DNA of 64,000 nt from positions 78,588-142,587 of the forward strand of contig QANU01016745.1 in NCBI GenBank assembly GCA_003254905.1, in the 5' to 3' direction. Under the pieces are notes generated by a model that was not told where the DNA came from, did no database searches, and saw only the letters and a program-made list of their open reading frames with translations. The DNA is from Nissolia schottii (lineage: Eukaryota; Streptophyta; Magnoliopsida; Fabales; Fabaceae). Below, piece after piece: positions 11,860 through 25,315 of the stretch. The position numbers and the translations under genes are program-made. Within the stretch, counting starts at the first letter, position 1. Each line of letters opens with the position of its first letter.

Positions 11860-14800
11860 TCTAACATCCCACTTTTTTCTTAGCAAATATTTCGCGTAAT
11901 AAATAAATATATGAGTGATTTATTTAGACTGAAAAATTAAATCACTAATTTTACTTTTTTAAAATGCCAGTCAACGTAATGGTTTCATGGTCTCGCAAAA
12001 TTCCGCTAGATCCGGATCAATTTTCGGTTGTCGCTGAAATTTAATTATGCATCGAAAATACCCGTAAAACACACTTTTATGAAAGTAAAATTACGAGTAC
12101 CTTAGATTAATTTAAATTCCTTATTAGAACAATTAGAATATAGTGTTTTTATGTTTAGATAATTTTTATGATATCCGTTAAATTTCCGTGCACGTATGAC
12201 TATACACGTATACTGACAGTTAACGATCAAACACGTACAATTTTGAGCAGAAAATCAGCTCACCAACTCGGCACACACACACACTCACACGGCAATCCCA
12301 TTTACAACTCTCTTACACCCACCTTACCTTCCTTACACACACCATACCTACACCCATACTTTCCACTATTTGCACTATTCAATTTTCTTTATTTATTTCA
12401 CTTTCTCTTGCAAAAAAATTGGCTCACTCTCTCGTAGCCTCTTCCCATCCATCTTCCAACTTCATTTCTTTTTCTCATTTGTTTTCTTTCATTGCTCACT
12501 TTCAAGACCAAAATCCATAGCCATTGTGCATCCATCCTTTCCTTCATTTTCTTCCTTGTTTCCTTTGTCTCCAAGAGAAGACTGAACCACACAAAGCCCA
12601 CACACTACTATCTTTGTTTCTTCATTTTCTCCCATTTGTAATCAAGAAAAACTCACCTCATTTCCCTTACAAGAAATGAACAACCACCATCCTCCATTCT
12701 CAAGTTTTCCTCTTGGAAAAAGGGTGACAACAAGCTTTGGAACATCAAGGCTTCTTGAGACTCCACCTCAAGTTTTCCTCACCACCACAAACCTTCCTCA
12801 CAGGTGGGTAAACCTAGGCCAAACCACCACTCTAGTGGTTTATGTGTGTTATGTTGTGGTAGTATATAGTATGATATGTGGTATGGTGTATGATTGGTTG
12901 TGTATATGTTGTTTTTGTGGTTTTTGAAAGTTCATGGTGTTTCCTTGTGCATTGTTGGAATATGGAGTGGGAAACCCTAAGAAGAATGCTTGAGAAAAGT
13001 TTGAGAAAATGAGAGAAACAAGCAAAAAAGCAAGTTTGTACAACCTATTTTTGCGTCAGGCAGCTGAACGACCCTAGAGGGGCGTTGAGCGACCTGAGTG
13101 GTCCCAGTGTTCGCTGAGTGACCCTGGGTAGGGCGCTGAGCGACCTGGAGAACCCTAGGTTGCTGGGCGATTACTGACAGGGTAGCTGAGCGACTTGAGA
13201 AGTCCTCAACGTCTTGCATATCCCAACAAGCACTATTTCACCTAAATTTATGGATGAAGATCTTATGTAAAAACTGTATATTATGTGTTGTATCTGTAAT
13301 ATTTTGCATCATGAGGTAATGGTTGTCATTAGGACACTAGGACAACCTTAGATAACTAGAAGTTAATCACATAATTTTGTAAAGATCATAAATGAACCTT
13401 AGGGAAAATGTAAGATCTTATGAAGGTTCAGGCCACAATGGGCTCAGAAGACCTTGTATATGTGTACTTAGTTATATAATAGGAGATCCCCTCTCTTGGC
13501 ATGTCTACGGACACGCCCTTCGCCGCCCGACAAGGAGGATTGGCTAATATTACGCAAGCAAGCCTAACACTTGCAAGGAAAGAAACAATACGAGAATAAA
13601 TAAAGTCTATGATAAACAAGATGTGGTTTGAAAGAAAAGATATGAACATAAGGAACTTCCTTTCCCTACAACCCCTTCAAACATCCAATATCCTCGGCAA
13701 GGTGAGCACATGGTGGCAAAACCCTTCAACGTCCGATATACGACCGGAAGGCGGTTTGCGTAAGGGAAATTCCATACGACACAATGAGAAAGTTAAAAGA
13801 TGATAAAAAGGAAGAATGATACTAAGATAAAGAAAGAAAGTGATACGAAGGTACGAGTCCACCCCTGGCCGCGTTGAAAGGGCAGTCCCCTCAGCATCCT
13901 GCAAAGTGGATGGTCATTCCCTATAAATGATTAATTATGTTAAATGCATCTGTGGTTCGCTACCACACAGGCACGAGCTCGGCCTGGTTGTCAAGTATAC
14001 AGAAACAAAGTAAGTTGTACACCGAACGGGGATGATCGTCCCATGGGGTATAAAGGGGAATGATGGACATAAAGTGACGAGAAGGACGCAACCGTGATAA
14101 GAAAACTTAACAGGGCGCGTAAGAGAACCCCCTATCCCCTCATGCATGATACATGTGATGTATATGATTATGTATGTATACGCTATAAGGCAATGTCGAG
14201 TGACTCACGAGACTGCCTATATGAGGGTTATAAATTACGCGAGTACGTGGTCAGATGTCACGTTACTCAAGCGAATAGGATTAGTAAGCATGATAAATTC
14301 CCCTTGATAGTTAATGCAAAGATTAGAGAATCCTCACTCACCTAGTAAATTAGATAAAATTACTCAGGACTATTATGGATTAAAATAAGTAGGGACTTTA
14401 GTATATCTTGACACCTAGATATCTCGTAAGTTGCCTGGATCATAATTGAATCAACAATGGATAGTATGACCTACGATTCCCACTGAGGATGTGACATTCT
14501 CATCCCCCACTTCTAGGCGAGCACAACGAGTACGCCGGAGCGGAGTAGGAATCATTGGACGAGTAAAGACCTTGACGTCAAGAGGTTCTAGGGAAAGCAG
14601 CAGCAGGACGACAAGGTTTACCTATGCATCGTAATGTGTTTTGTATTTTGTAATAGCTAAATGGATTAGTTATTCCATTAGCTCTTAAGTATAGTAATTG
14701 TAGTATGAAAGTATAAACAAATGTGTAACTGTTTTGGGACCTACATGTATGAATGCATTATGCTCTCTTCGAGTTTGCTATGAGTACTGATCCATTATGC

Positions 14801-15045
14801 CGTTAAAATGCCTACATCTTTTATACTCTATCGCTCACGTATATATATACATGCTTCCTTGAACACACGTGATTCATATTTTATGATTTAATAAGGAAAA
14901 GAAAAAGTTTTAAATTGGTCCATATTTTCTGTAAAAGAATATTTTTGAAGATAAGATAGGGCTAAAAGTATCCCAACCAAAGCAGTTAATAACCTTGTGA
15001 GCATTATTTACGACTGAAGCGTGAGCAGCTAGCAGGGGTATTACA
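11860..15045 (-). mobile_element. Large solo-LTR-like element, family L, copy 1 (3186 bp)
   Basis: Read on the minus strand it begins TGTAATACCCCTGCTAGC and ends GGGATGTTAGA. It is flanked by a perfect 5-bp target duplication, CTACA at 11855-11859 and 15046-15050, as made by an LTR-retroelement integrase. It contains no recognisable gag or pol. Related copies in opposite or same orientation lie at 49645-53560, 48288-49644 (partial) and 58674-62427. A CTGAGCGACC-repeat patch lies at 13050-13215. The best reading is a solo LTR of a long-LTR (Ty3-type) family; a non-autonomous large-LTR element is an alternative. Age cannot be judged without a paired LTR. Confidence 0.65.
13050..13215 (-). repeat. 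CTGAGCGACC short-repeat patch in family L
   Basis: Repeated GCTGAGCGACC/GCTGAGTGACC units spaced 25-40 bp apart with variable spacers. The same patch occurs inverted in copy 2 at about 52250-52400. The region is GC-rich relative to its surroundings. Confidence 0.7.
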
Positions 15046-15600
15046 CTACACATTAACAAATTCCTCCTCAAGGAAAAATTTCAAAATGCTCTTGACACAA
15101 TTTCTTATTTTAAATTCTTCAATTTCAATAAATTAAAGACTTTAAAATAGAAAACTTGTGTGTTCAATATATCTTACTGTAGTAAGGTAACTAAAACTGA
15201 AATAGTGGAAACAATAACAACTCTTTTTTTTATATACCCTAACATGAACTAACAAAAATTAACTAGAGTAACATAAATTGACCCAAAATTTGAAACTTAC
15301 CTTGAGAAAATGCAAATGCATTAAAGGAATTAATGAAATTTGCAAAAGTTTAAGAACCTTGTGACCCCCATCAGAATTTTGATTTTGGTTTTGGGGAAGA
15401 AAGAGGGGCCAGGAGAGATAGGAGAATGCATGGGAAATTTTAGGTGAGAGTAAGAGGTAAAGAGGGTTGAAGAAGAAAGAAAAATGGTGAGGAGGAGAGA
15501 AAGAGAGAAGACGGAAGTAAGAAAAAGAATATGAGAGGAGAAGAGGAAGGGGGTTGTGTTAGGGTTATGATGTGTAACCCTTCACAGCCCACTTAAAATA
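15046..15600. other. Non-coding flank, purine-rich
   Basis: Continues the sequence interrupted by the solo LTR. The stretch 15390-15550 is strongly purine-rich (aggagagaaagagagaag). No gene seen. Confidence 0.4.
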
Positions 15601-15609
15601 GGATTTAAA

Positions 15610-15830
15610 GAACCGATTTAGCGTGTGACGTCTTGTGCGAGATATATGTGTCTCGCGTGAGACGCACTTCCAGTGGCCTTACAATTACTATCTGTCTTTC
15701 TCATATTGCGTGAGATCCAAAGATATCTCGCGTGAGACATACCTTCAGTGGCTCCGTAGGTGCTCTCTGTCTTTATCGTTTCACGCAAAATACATAACAT
15801 CTCACACGAGATCACCTAAACATGGACATT
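15610..15830. repeat. Palindromic TCTCGCGTGAGAC cluster 1
   Basis: Several near-palindromic units: gtctcgcgtgagacgc, tctcgcgtgagacat, tgcgtgagatcc and ctcacacgagat, separated by 40-60 bp. Related clusters occur at 19650-19850, 47430-47520 and 48120-48240. Confidence 0.65.
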
Positions 15831-18800
15831 GTGTCTAAAAAACACTGTATAGAGCCATCTCATAGTTTGAAGCAACAAGAAAACATAAAAAAAGTATTTC
15901 TACCTATAAATAACAAAAAATTAACAAAGATGACGGGTTGAGAAAATGATGGTTGTCTCTCAGCAAGCACTTTGGTTTAACGTGCCTATGTTGGATTGGA
16001 CTCCCCCCTAATTGGGGTTGGATAAAGTTGTGGAATATTTCATCTTGTCATAGCTCCTATCAACGAAAGGCTTCAACTTCCTTAGAATGTGCTTATCACG
16101 TGAAACTTTTGGCTCCAAATCTAAGTTAATACGACACTCCTCTAGTGTCTCACCCCCACCTTTATCTACCAAACTTGGCTTCTTCGTATCAACTTTCATA
16201 GGAAAGTCAGAAGACTTCAACAACAGGGCATTATTAAGAACGTCTATCGAATTAGTCATGTGTCAAGTCTCATGATCCATAGGACATCTACCTGCATCAA
16301 AGACATTAAAGGTGACTTGCTGCCCAAGCATCCTCAACTCCAGCACCGCCTTGGCCACATCAATCAAATCACTTGCAGTGGCCAAGAACGGTCTCCCCAA
16401 AATGAAAGGCAATTCCTTGTATTCCTCCATATCCAAAATAATGAAATTAGCGGGAATACACAATTTATCAACCTTCACTAACACATCCTCTAAAGCTCCC
16501 TTAGGGAAAGCCAAAGAATGATCAGCCAGTTGCAACGAAACTCTCGTTGGCTTAAGCTCTCCCACACCCAACTTCTAGAATATAGATATGGGCATTAAAT
16601 TTATGTTTTTCCCCAAATTCAACAAGTATTTATTGAAATACCTTGTCCCTATAGATCAAGGAATGGTAAAGCTACCAGGGTCCTTCTTCTTGGGTGGGAG
16701 CTTGTTAAGGAGGATAACATTGCACTCTTCATTCAATATCACCATCTCATGATCAGATAGCTTCTTCTTGTGAGTTCATAGGTCCTTCATAAACTTCTAG
16801 TAGACTAGAATCAACTTCATCGGTTTTAATAGAGGACTATTGATGTCCAACTTCTTGAATAACTCCAAGAACCTTGCATACTATTTTTCTTGTGCCTCCT
16901 TCCTATTTTTCTTTAGTCTATTCGGAAAAGGAATGGGTGATTCATAAATTCTTGGTGAAGGTGTAAGCACTTCACCAACTCTATTCCTTCTCCTCTCTTG
17001 TATGGGGTTATGTACTTCTTGGCCTTTTCATTGCCCTTGGGTTTTTGAACTACCACTTGCTCTTCCATACTTGGCTCTCAAACCTGTTCTTCAACATGAA
17101 TCTCAATACTTCTCAAAATCTCTTTCCAAGTCCTCTGAGTGATTTCCTTGATGTACTCATGATGATTAGGGACAGTGCTCCCTGGTAGAGATCCCTGAGG
17201 ACACTCAGATAGTTGACAAGACAGTTGTCCTATCTGATGTTCTATATTCTGCATTGCCACCTCCTAATTTCGATTGAAAGCCTCTTGTTCCTTAAACTTT
17301 CTCTTTGTCTCCTCCATGAAGGCTTATTGAGAATCGACCAAGGACTTTTCAATCTCTATTAACAATTGCAATAGATTGTCAAAGTCCGGCTTCTTCTCTT
17401 GTTGAGGTTGAAAAGGTGGCCTCTGAGCTTGAGTATTATCCCTCCAAGAGAAGCCTGGATGGATATTGTAGTTGGGGTTTCCAAATTTGGTGTACCTCGG
17501 TTGCCTCACAAAATTGGCATGCTCTTCTTCCACCAAGCATGCTCTATTGGGGTGATCTCCTCTACAAAAATCACAACATGTTTGTTGAATTGGGGCCTTG
17601 GTAGATGCCCCTCTGATTTATCTTTTGCTCTAGATTTTAATGATTTAGAGCCAACGCATCTATCTTAGCAAGTATTGTTGTGCTAGAGTCCATTGCATAA
17701 CCCCTCTCTTTTGAGATGTCTTCCTTGAGCCTAGATAGTAGTTTTGAGCGATAGAATCAAATAGCTCCAAACAAGATTTCAGTGTCTTCTACACACCCAG
17801 ATTACGTCCAGCTGTGGTGTTAATCATGTATTGTTCCTCAATAGTCAAACCCTTGAAGAAAATCCTCACCAACATATGTGTGTCGATGCCATGGTTTGGG
17901 CACCTAGCTTGGAGTGCCTTGAATCGTCGCCAGGCTTGTGTAAAGGATTCATCTTCTTCTATCTTGAAAGTGTAGATGGCATAAATTAGATCCCCCTTTA
18001 GATCTTTATTGATGATTCGTTTGACAAATTGAGTCTCTAGGCTAGCCCATGTGGTGAATGTCCCTGTTGGGTGAGAATTTAGCAAAGCCTTGGCTTCCCC
18101 TTGAAGAGTGTAAGGAAAGTACCTTAGTCTAGCCGCTTCTTAGTTTGGTCCTCTAATCAAATGATCATACTCAAAGAAAAATCTCTCCAAGTGCTTATTA
18201 GCATCCTTATGAGCCAGCCCATGAAATTAGCAATTTTGACTAAGATAGTTGACGATCTAAAATTCTCTATCTTGATCAATAGTGGGGGCCAACACGATGG
18301 GTGATCCACTCCTCAAATTATCTTCAAAGTATTAAATTAGAGTCCTCTCTTGAGGAGGAGGAGAAGGATGAGGTGGATCCATGAACTCAGGCTCAGGTAG
18401 TGTTGAAGATGAGATTGACCTTATACCCGAGCTCGAACCTCTGCTTGTTTAGCATCCTTAGTAAGTGCTCTAGCGGTCTTCTCTATCTCAAGTTTATACT
18501 CGAGGTCAGGTTCTTCGTCCTTTCGTAATATCTTAAAATAAATATGGTCGATCAAGTGAAACTACCATGAAATAAACACAGCAAAAAAACCAGAAAATAA
18601 ATGATAGAAAATCAAAACTCCAGCAATTACACAATTGATCACAAGTTAATGAATGTTGTCCTCGGTAACGGCACCAAAAAATTGGTGTGACAAAAACACA
18701 TGTGGCAAGTATACCACGTCGCCAAGTAATAAAGTATTGGCCTTAGCACCAAAGTATCGTTCCCCCGAAGACAGTATAATTAAGAATATAATCAAAAAAA

Positions 18801-19649
18801 TTATAAAATCAGAGTTGCTTCACAAAGGGAGTTTTTAGAGTAGAAATTTGAGCAGTAAATATTGAATGAAATTTGAAAAAAAAATTAAAACAAAGATCAC
18901 GAGAAATATGGTTTGATTAGATAATGATTTAGGTGATTGGAACTCCGACTACACCACTAATGTTTCACTGATTCTGCTTTCGTAGTTATTCAAATTATTA
19001 ACAAAGGACAACCTGAATTCCTAATCTAACACAAGTCTCTCTCAAGAACATGCAAACCTCCTATGAGAAACCCGATTAACCAATCTCTAAAAATTAATCT
19101 AGTTCGTCTAGGGATTAAGTTTTGTGAATCTTTTAGTAGTGTGTGAGGCTAAAAGTTGCTCCACCCTCTATTCTTATCTCTAAGAAATAGCTAAGTGATG
19201 ATTAATTTCCCATTACCACCTAGGTTTCTTTTCTCAAAGTTACCCTAACTTTTCTGACAGTTCATCAATGGTCAGTTAACGAAAAACATTAAGCGCAGAG
19301 AAATTAATTCACAATCGATAAAAAATGAATAACATCAAAATTGGAATTAGAAGAAATCAAAAGGGATACATTGTCGTCCCAATCAAAAGGAGAATTAGTT
19401 CATAATGCAAAAATTAAAACTACAAATTAGGGATGAAGAGATAGAGATATACATCGAAAATGGAAGAACCCTTGTAATCGAATCGCAACAAATTAATCAT
19501 CTCCCTTGGTGTTTTTTAGACTCCTATAGTGTTATCTCTCTCAAATAACACCGAAAAATGTGAGTCAAAAACTAAATAATGAATTTTCTCGGTTGCTGCT
19601 TCTGGTGTGTTTTTAACCTAAATTGGCCTTAAGGCTTGGGCCCATTCCG

Positions 19650-19850
19650 CTTATGTCTCGTGCGAGATGCATAGTGTCTCACGCAGGAGACCATCACAGG
19701 GACTCTAAATCTTGTTCTCTAGAACATTCATCTTGCACGAGACATATATACGTCTCACTCTAGACGCCCTCACAGGGACTCACGCTCTGCTCTCTAATAC
19801 CTTTGTCCCACGTGAAACATATATGCGTCTCACGGGAGATTTGACTCTGA
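19650..19850. repeat. Palindromic TCTCACGCGAGA cluster 2
   Basis: Units gtctcgtgcgagatgc, gtctcacgcaggag, cttgcacgagacat and gtctcacgggag alternate with cacagggactc spacers. Same motif family as clusters at 15.6, 47.4 and 48.1 kb. Confidence 0.6.
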
Positions 19851-19989
19851 GCTCCAAATTTCCTCTTTTTCTTGAGTTTTGACCCTAAAACACTTAACCA
19901 AACCATCAAACATACCAGAGATAACAAGCCAATTATATTCAACTAATCATGCAATAAAATTACTAAATCCTAACTGATGGTTTTATGTG

Positions 19990-21800
19990 GCTTAGAGAAG
20001 GGGGATTGAATCTAAGCAAAGGTTTTCGAAAAATTTACTTTTCTTTAAAAGTTGTCTCCTAAAATTTCAGGAGATGTCTCCTTGTTTTCTGGGAGACAAG
20101 TTTTCTGAAAAACTAAATTTCTTTAAAATGAAACCAAAATTTATTTGAAGAGCAGAGAATGTAAAAGATAGAAGGGAAAGAAAATTCACACAAGGATTTA
20201 TACTGGTTCGATTCCTTCCTAGGAATCTACTTCTAGTTCTTCAAACGCCAAAACCAATTTTCTTTCACACAGATTTCAAGTACAAAAATCAATAGTTCCT
20301 TTCACACAGGAACTTTCAAATCAAAACAGAAACTTGAAACAAAACCTTTCTCTCAAGCTATCTGTTACTCGCCAAGGACAAATCTCAAAAGATAAATATT
20401 TTTGAAAACAATGAAGACACTCAAAACTTCAAATCAGAGTATAAACCAAAATAATCAGAAAGGGAGAAGTTTGTATGTGAAGCTCTTGAGAAGAATATCA
20501 TGAATGGTTTTTGCTCAGGTGTCTTGATTTCTGAATGATGAGGGATGACTCTTTTTTGCTTGACTCTTGAGTGTTGAAGCTCAAGATTAGCTCCTCTGTC
20601 TTTGCCATTCCTTCTTGCCATAACTCGTTTGCTTTCTTCTTTTGTCTTCAATCAGCTTGATGTTCAATCTTTCCTCTCTTGACCGTTGTAAGGAGAGTTT
20701 CTTGCTCCATGAATATTGTTTTTCCAAATTTGCATCCATGAATAGTGTCTCTTTGACCGTTGGTAGGAGACCATGATTTTTGGCTTTCTATTTTTTTGTT
20801 GCATCCATCACTTCCAGCCTTCCTTTTTTGTGAGCTTCTACACGTGATTTTTTTCTTTCTTTCATTACAAAAAAAATTGCTTTCCATTTCTTTGTCCTAT
20901 TCCATTTACTTCACTCATGGCTACATATAGCCTTTTTGTATATGGAAGGCTTCTTGAAGAGAGGTTGTACTTGATAGCTTTCTATTTCTTTGTCACTTGA
21001 TTTGTTTCTCTTTCTTCCTTTTCATAAATGTATTTCTCTTTCTTTCTTTTTAGCTTGTCATAAGTCCATATCTCTTTCTTCCTTTTTCTTTGACTTTAGC
21101 TGATGGAGTACCAAGATTTGTGCTTCCCTAATTTTTCTTTATTCAAATTATTGTTTCCTTTTCTAATGAAATCCAGCTATGTCGAATAGTTCTCTGTCTT
21201 TCCATCAGATGAGGACATAATCTTGCTTGCTTCCAATCTTCCATCCAATAAATGCTGACAGCCTTATTTCCTTGTGTTGAAGATCTTTTTCTTTTAAGCG
21301 TTGATACCTCTCTTTCTTTCTTCCTCGAATCTGTCAGCATATGGAGAATATGTATTTTCCTTTCTTGCTTATGAGGGTGGTGTGTACATAATCCTTCTTC
21401 AAAATCATATATATTTATTTCTTTGCTTTTGCTACCTAAAGTCTTGCTTTGTCAGGGTATGGAGACTTGTGTTTCCTTTTATTTCTCATTTGTCCCATCT
21501 TGTCAAGTCAAACATTGGTGACAAATTTCAGACCATGCTTTCTTTACATGATCTGCTGTGTCCATAGTTCTTTTCTTTCTTTATTTTCCTAGTGATATAA
21601 TAACAACTAAATTGGGACAAGAGGAGATGATTTTGCTAATAAATTTAATTCATCCTGAAACACTAGAACACATATTAGAGTGTTCATGCAATGTTTGTCA
21701 TCATCAATTTTATTATTTTACAAATTTAATCAACACTAACCTATCCTAACTAAAAACTACAAAAAAAAGTAAACAAAGATAACCCTTGTTGGAGAGTTAT
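19990..21800. other. Repeat-derived non-coding DNA
   Basis: The 19990-20350 part (ttatactggttcgattcc, cacacaggaac) resembles non-coding ends of plant retroelements. The 20400-21560 stretch is pyrimidine-rich with many ctttctttc runs. Short ORFs here show no domain. No gene supported. Confidence 0.35.
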
Positions 21801-21899
21801 CATTGCCCCCTAAGTTATTTTGTCTCACCCTCTCAACTACATCATCTGAGTTTTGTTGTCATCCTACTAAGTGGATTTCATTAGGGTTGACCTCATCCT

Positions 21900-22600
21900 C
21901 AGTGGCTGTATCCGACCAGGACGACTTGTAGGCTCATTAATATTCATCGTCGTGGTGATTTTATAACTTGCCTTGTGAGTAATTCTATCATGTGATTGTT
22001 GTCGTGCACCATTGGGTTTATAACTGTAGTCATTTGTTGAATCATCATATTGGTCAACTCATGGTAATTTTCTAAGGCTTGTTGCCTCTGAGTTGCCAGA
22101 GACTTGATTATGTTTAAGGGTGGGTTATTATGAATTATCCTTGACATTTGAGGATAACTGGGCCCCCCTCTAGGCCAAGATGCCACATTTGGGATCATTT
22201 TGATATTAGGCACGATATATCCCCATATGTTGCGTTTGGCAAACTAGTCATCACTGCTACTGTATACAAGGGATTTTGTTATTGATATGGGTACGTCTGC
22301 ATTCCTGATCCTTGAATTACCATTGGGGCACATACCCCGGGGGTGTATCCACGAGGTAGCCTGTATAGGGGAACCGAACCACTAGCCATGTTGCTAATTT
22401 TTGGTATTGAGGGAACATTCCTGTCTTCCCTAGGTTGCCCAATTTGTGTCAACACAGGTTCCATTGACATGGACAAGGAGGGATACACAGAATTGCTTTC
22501 TTTCTCACTCATGCTGACCTCTACAGAAGAAGATATATGTGATACTATTGTACCACTTTGCAGGTGCATAAACACTTGGAACAGAAAGTTCTTGAATTAA
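21900..22600 (-). mobile_element. Retroelement gag-like fossil, minus strand
   Basis: Two minus-strand pieces (22575-22279 and 22213-21944) are Met/Pro/Gln-rich. The second has an ALENYHELTNMMIQQMTTVI-type helical stretch, as seen at the N-terminus of some Ty3/gypsy gag proteins of legumes. Family assignment is tentative. Broken, with a few breaks, and isolated from any pol. Confidence 0.4.
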
Positions 22601-22659
22601 ATCACCACGTCACTTCTATTTCAATGAGCATTCTTGCTAGGCATTTGATTTTCCTTGCA

Positions 22660-23110
22660 TCTCCATCAAGAAAACTCACCACCAATCACCACGCCGCTGC
22701 ATTGTTACGGAGCAGGTCGCCACTAGCCCGCCACGGCACACTCCACCGCTGGAGAAGAGTGGGGGAGAGAGCTTGCACTCCGCCGTAATCCGTCCCACGC
22801 TCTTCCCACGGCCATCGCAACATGCACGCAGGACGCAACAGCAAGCCAACAACAACACGCACGCAGGAGCAGCAGCAACACGAAAATCGTTTTGTATTGA
22901 TTAACTCAATTAGGGTTGAAATTGTGGGCCATCCAAAATTGTGAAAAACTAGCTGCGTTTTGTATTGTCCGATCACACTATCTCACGAGCTAGCTTGGGA
23001 TCCGGCAGCTCTGAATCGCAGGCCATGATGGTACTCGCTTAGAGCCCATAAAATCGTAGAATCGCCCAATCCTACGAGTTTTCTGGTGATTTTTCTAACC
23101 TTCTAGAAAA
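22660..23110. other. GC-rich retroelement-like leader debris
   Basis: A locally GC-rich stretch (cgccgctgcattg, cgccacggcacac) in an AT-rich neighbourhood, ending in text common to plant LTR element leaders (aatcgcccaatcctacgag). Six-frame ORFs look like low-complexity translations. No gene. Confidence 0.35.
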
Positions 23111-23192
23111 CTTTGTGAAGGCATTTGAAGTGGAAATTTGGGGAGCTTTCAATACATTAAAAGCGTTGGAATTTTAAAATTTCTAGTATATA

Positions 23193-23274
23193 CTTCCTCT
23201 GTTCCATTTCATCACATTAACTTTTGAAAATATATCTAAAAAGTGAAATTAATGGGCAGAACAGAATGGATGGA
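23193..23274. mobile_element. Small Stowaway-like MITE (about 82 bp)
   Basis: Left end CTTCCTCTGTTCC is close to the CTCCCTCCGTTCC terminus of Stowaway elements, flanked by TA. The right end cagaacagaatggatgg is its rough inverse, and the centre (ttaacttttgaaaatata) is self-complementary to aagtgaaattaa. Ends are diverged. Confidence 0.5.
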
Positions 23275-23279
23275 TTATG

Positions 23280-24600
23280 GTTTTAGGTAGATTCTAGGGT
23301 GTCCTTATGGGTATGATACTCTCACCTTAAAATTGCAAATTATTATTATACCAACTTAAAAATTGTCTATAATAAAACTTTCATTTGTGCTTAGTTACAT
23401 AAATTTTCTAATTTTTATTTTAAAAAATCAAATTTCTAAATTTAAACTAAAAAAATTAAAAAATCCTAAATAACTATGTAATTTGAGAATTTAATATTTG
23501 AAAATAAAATTAAAAAAATTATATAATTACACATAAATTAAGTTTTATTATAAACATTTTTATAATTATTTGACAATTTTTAAGTAAATACAATGTGAAA
23601 TTTTATTTTATTTTTTTAGAAAAAGGGTAAGATGCCTTGGGCACCCTAGAACCCACCATCTTTTTTTAAATAGAAACATTCGTTTTCTAGACTCAGATCC
23701 TTTTAGCGAAATTCGTTAAGATATAAAAAGTTTACATTAAAGAGTATATATTTTTTAATTAAAATTTCAATATACTGAATATATTGACTTTATTTAAACT
23801 TTTCATTTTAAACTTTTTAATATGTATTTTAAATACACGTTATTTTACACTGATCATTCTGTTTTTGTTTTCTACTTTTAATTATTACTTGACTTTTAGA
23901 TAAATTTTTTAAAAAATTTTAGATAATTTTTTATACATTTTGTATTCATTGTATTTGTTTGTAATTTATATCTAAGTATAGTAAGTTAAAATTGTATCTA
24001 ATAATAAAAAAATTACAATTAAAAGTGGACAATTGAATAAGATTAGCTACTAACTGTTAAATTAATTTCATTTACTCTGTAATATTTTGAGGTAAGATGT
24101 ACAACGTGTTATGTATTTGGCAGTTTTAACTTTGTATAGTGTGCTTCTGAATTAGTTTATAACACTACGGATATTTAACCTCGTCTTCATGTATTATAAT
24201 CTTTTTAAAAAAATTATTTGATAGTTATGACAATTATCATAAAATTAGGGGAAATCAATGTAACAGTTTACCAAAATTAAATTAATCTCTTAAAATTTCA
24301 CTGAAATTTCATAGAGTAAATAGTTTATTTACGAGGGCCGTCTGATTTAACTTTCTGATGAATTATTTTAAAAGAATTAAGTTAAAAATACTATTTTTAG
24401 AGCAATTAAAATTAAAAAATTGATTTATGTTCATTTGAATATTTTTTAAAGTAAGTTTAAATATCTATTAAAAAATATTTTAAAAAGTAATTTAAAACAA
24501 ATTATCTTTATTTGGATGAAATAAAATTATTTTCTGAGACATAATTATTAAAAACTAATATAATATTAAACTTTAGGATATGATGATAAAAATAAGGGTT
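23280..24600. other. AT-rich intergenic DNA
   Basis: Long A/T runs and no ORF of interest on either strand. Nothing further recognised. Confidence 0.6.
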
Positions 24601-24604
24601 GTAG

Positions 24605-24740
24605 TATTTGGACACTAAGTATGGTGTAAATATCATGTTTGATCTCTTACACACATCATGTGAGGCTCACACTCACATACTGAATGTGAGCCCTATAATG
24701 TGTGTGAGAGACCAATGCATGATGTCCGTCCAAAAAGCAT
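24605..24740. mobile_element. Hairpin MITE, copy 1
   Basis: The arms tttggacactaagtatgg / catgatgtccgtccaaa and the inner arms ctcttacacacatcatgtg / tataatgtgtgtgagag form a long hairpin with gtgaggctcacactcac at the apex. A relative with the same inner arms lies at 37306-37459. Confidence 0.65.
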
Positions 24741-25169
24741 TTTTTAAAAAAATAAATTCCATTTCTTGAGAATGAAAAGTATCATTCTTTTCACTTTCAC
24801 TTCTTTTAATTTTCATGACCTCAAACTTGAAGTTTGATTCCAACAAATGATAGTCAGCCTTTAGAAAGTTATTTTAAGGTCACAAAATTTTGTCTTCTAC
24901 AAAAAGTGGAATTTTTACAGACGTATGTTTTCAAAATAACACTTTTGTCTATAATGTGTTTACAAAAGACAATTTACAAACGTATGGGTAGAGGTGTTGA
25001 AATTACCACAAGGTGAGGTGTTGAAACCATCACAAGATAACACGATTTTAGCACCTTTTTAAAAAAAAATAACAATAAAATAAAGAAAATGGCAGGGATG
25101 GCAAGGTCTGAAATCACCATACAAGGTGTCAACTTCAGCACCTGCCAAAAAAAAATTGGCAGGGATCTC

Positions 25170-25182
25170 TATAAATAGGGTT
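25170..25182 (+). promoter_or_regulatory. TATA box of MULE transposase gene
   Basis: ctctataaatagg about 140 bp ahead of the transposase-gene start codon at 25316, followed by a CT-rich leader (attctctcattctctc). Confidence 0.45.
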
Positions 25183-25315
25183 TAGTTTTTCTTCTCTTCT
25201 CATTCTCTCATTCTCTCATTCTTCTTCTCTTGTTCATCTTCTCATTCCTATTTTTCTCTTCTTCATCCTCTTTTCGTCTTGTTAGTTGTTTGTATTTTTG
25301 TTTTGATAAAAAAAA

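Larger units (their letters stand above)
15610..19990 (-). mobile_element. Ty3/gypsy (Athila/Tat-like) retrotransposon fossil
   Basis: Minus-strand remnants in order: a gag domain (about 18085-17789, with the TWASLETQFVKR and RFKALQARCPNHG blocks typical of this clade), a gag-protease linker (17536-17078), and a retropepsin-like stretch (16571-16263, with VKVDKLCIPANFIILDMEE and FILGRPFLAT). Reverse transcriptase, RNase H and integrase are not present. The leader side (18540-19980) includes the widely shared segment GCAAGTATACC followed by CGTCGCCAAGTAATAAA at 18705-18732. The palindromic clusters near both ends may be diverged LTR parts. Broken, with several breaks plus loss of most of pol; probably old. 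Confidence 0.75.

Noticed and set aside
15610-19850. Treating the two TCTCGCG clusters as proven paired LTRs of the gypsy fossil
   Set aside because: Outside the palindromic units the flanks align poorly, and the same clusters occur elsewhere, so LTR identity is only a possibility.
22676-22976. Cys-rich minus-strand frame (CCCCCSC run)
   Set aside because: It comes from a gcagcagcaaca-type low-complexity stretch in retroelement-like debris; spacing does not fit a defensin or other Cys-rich peptide, and no signal peptide is visible.
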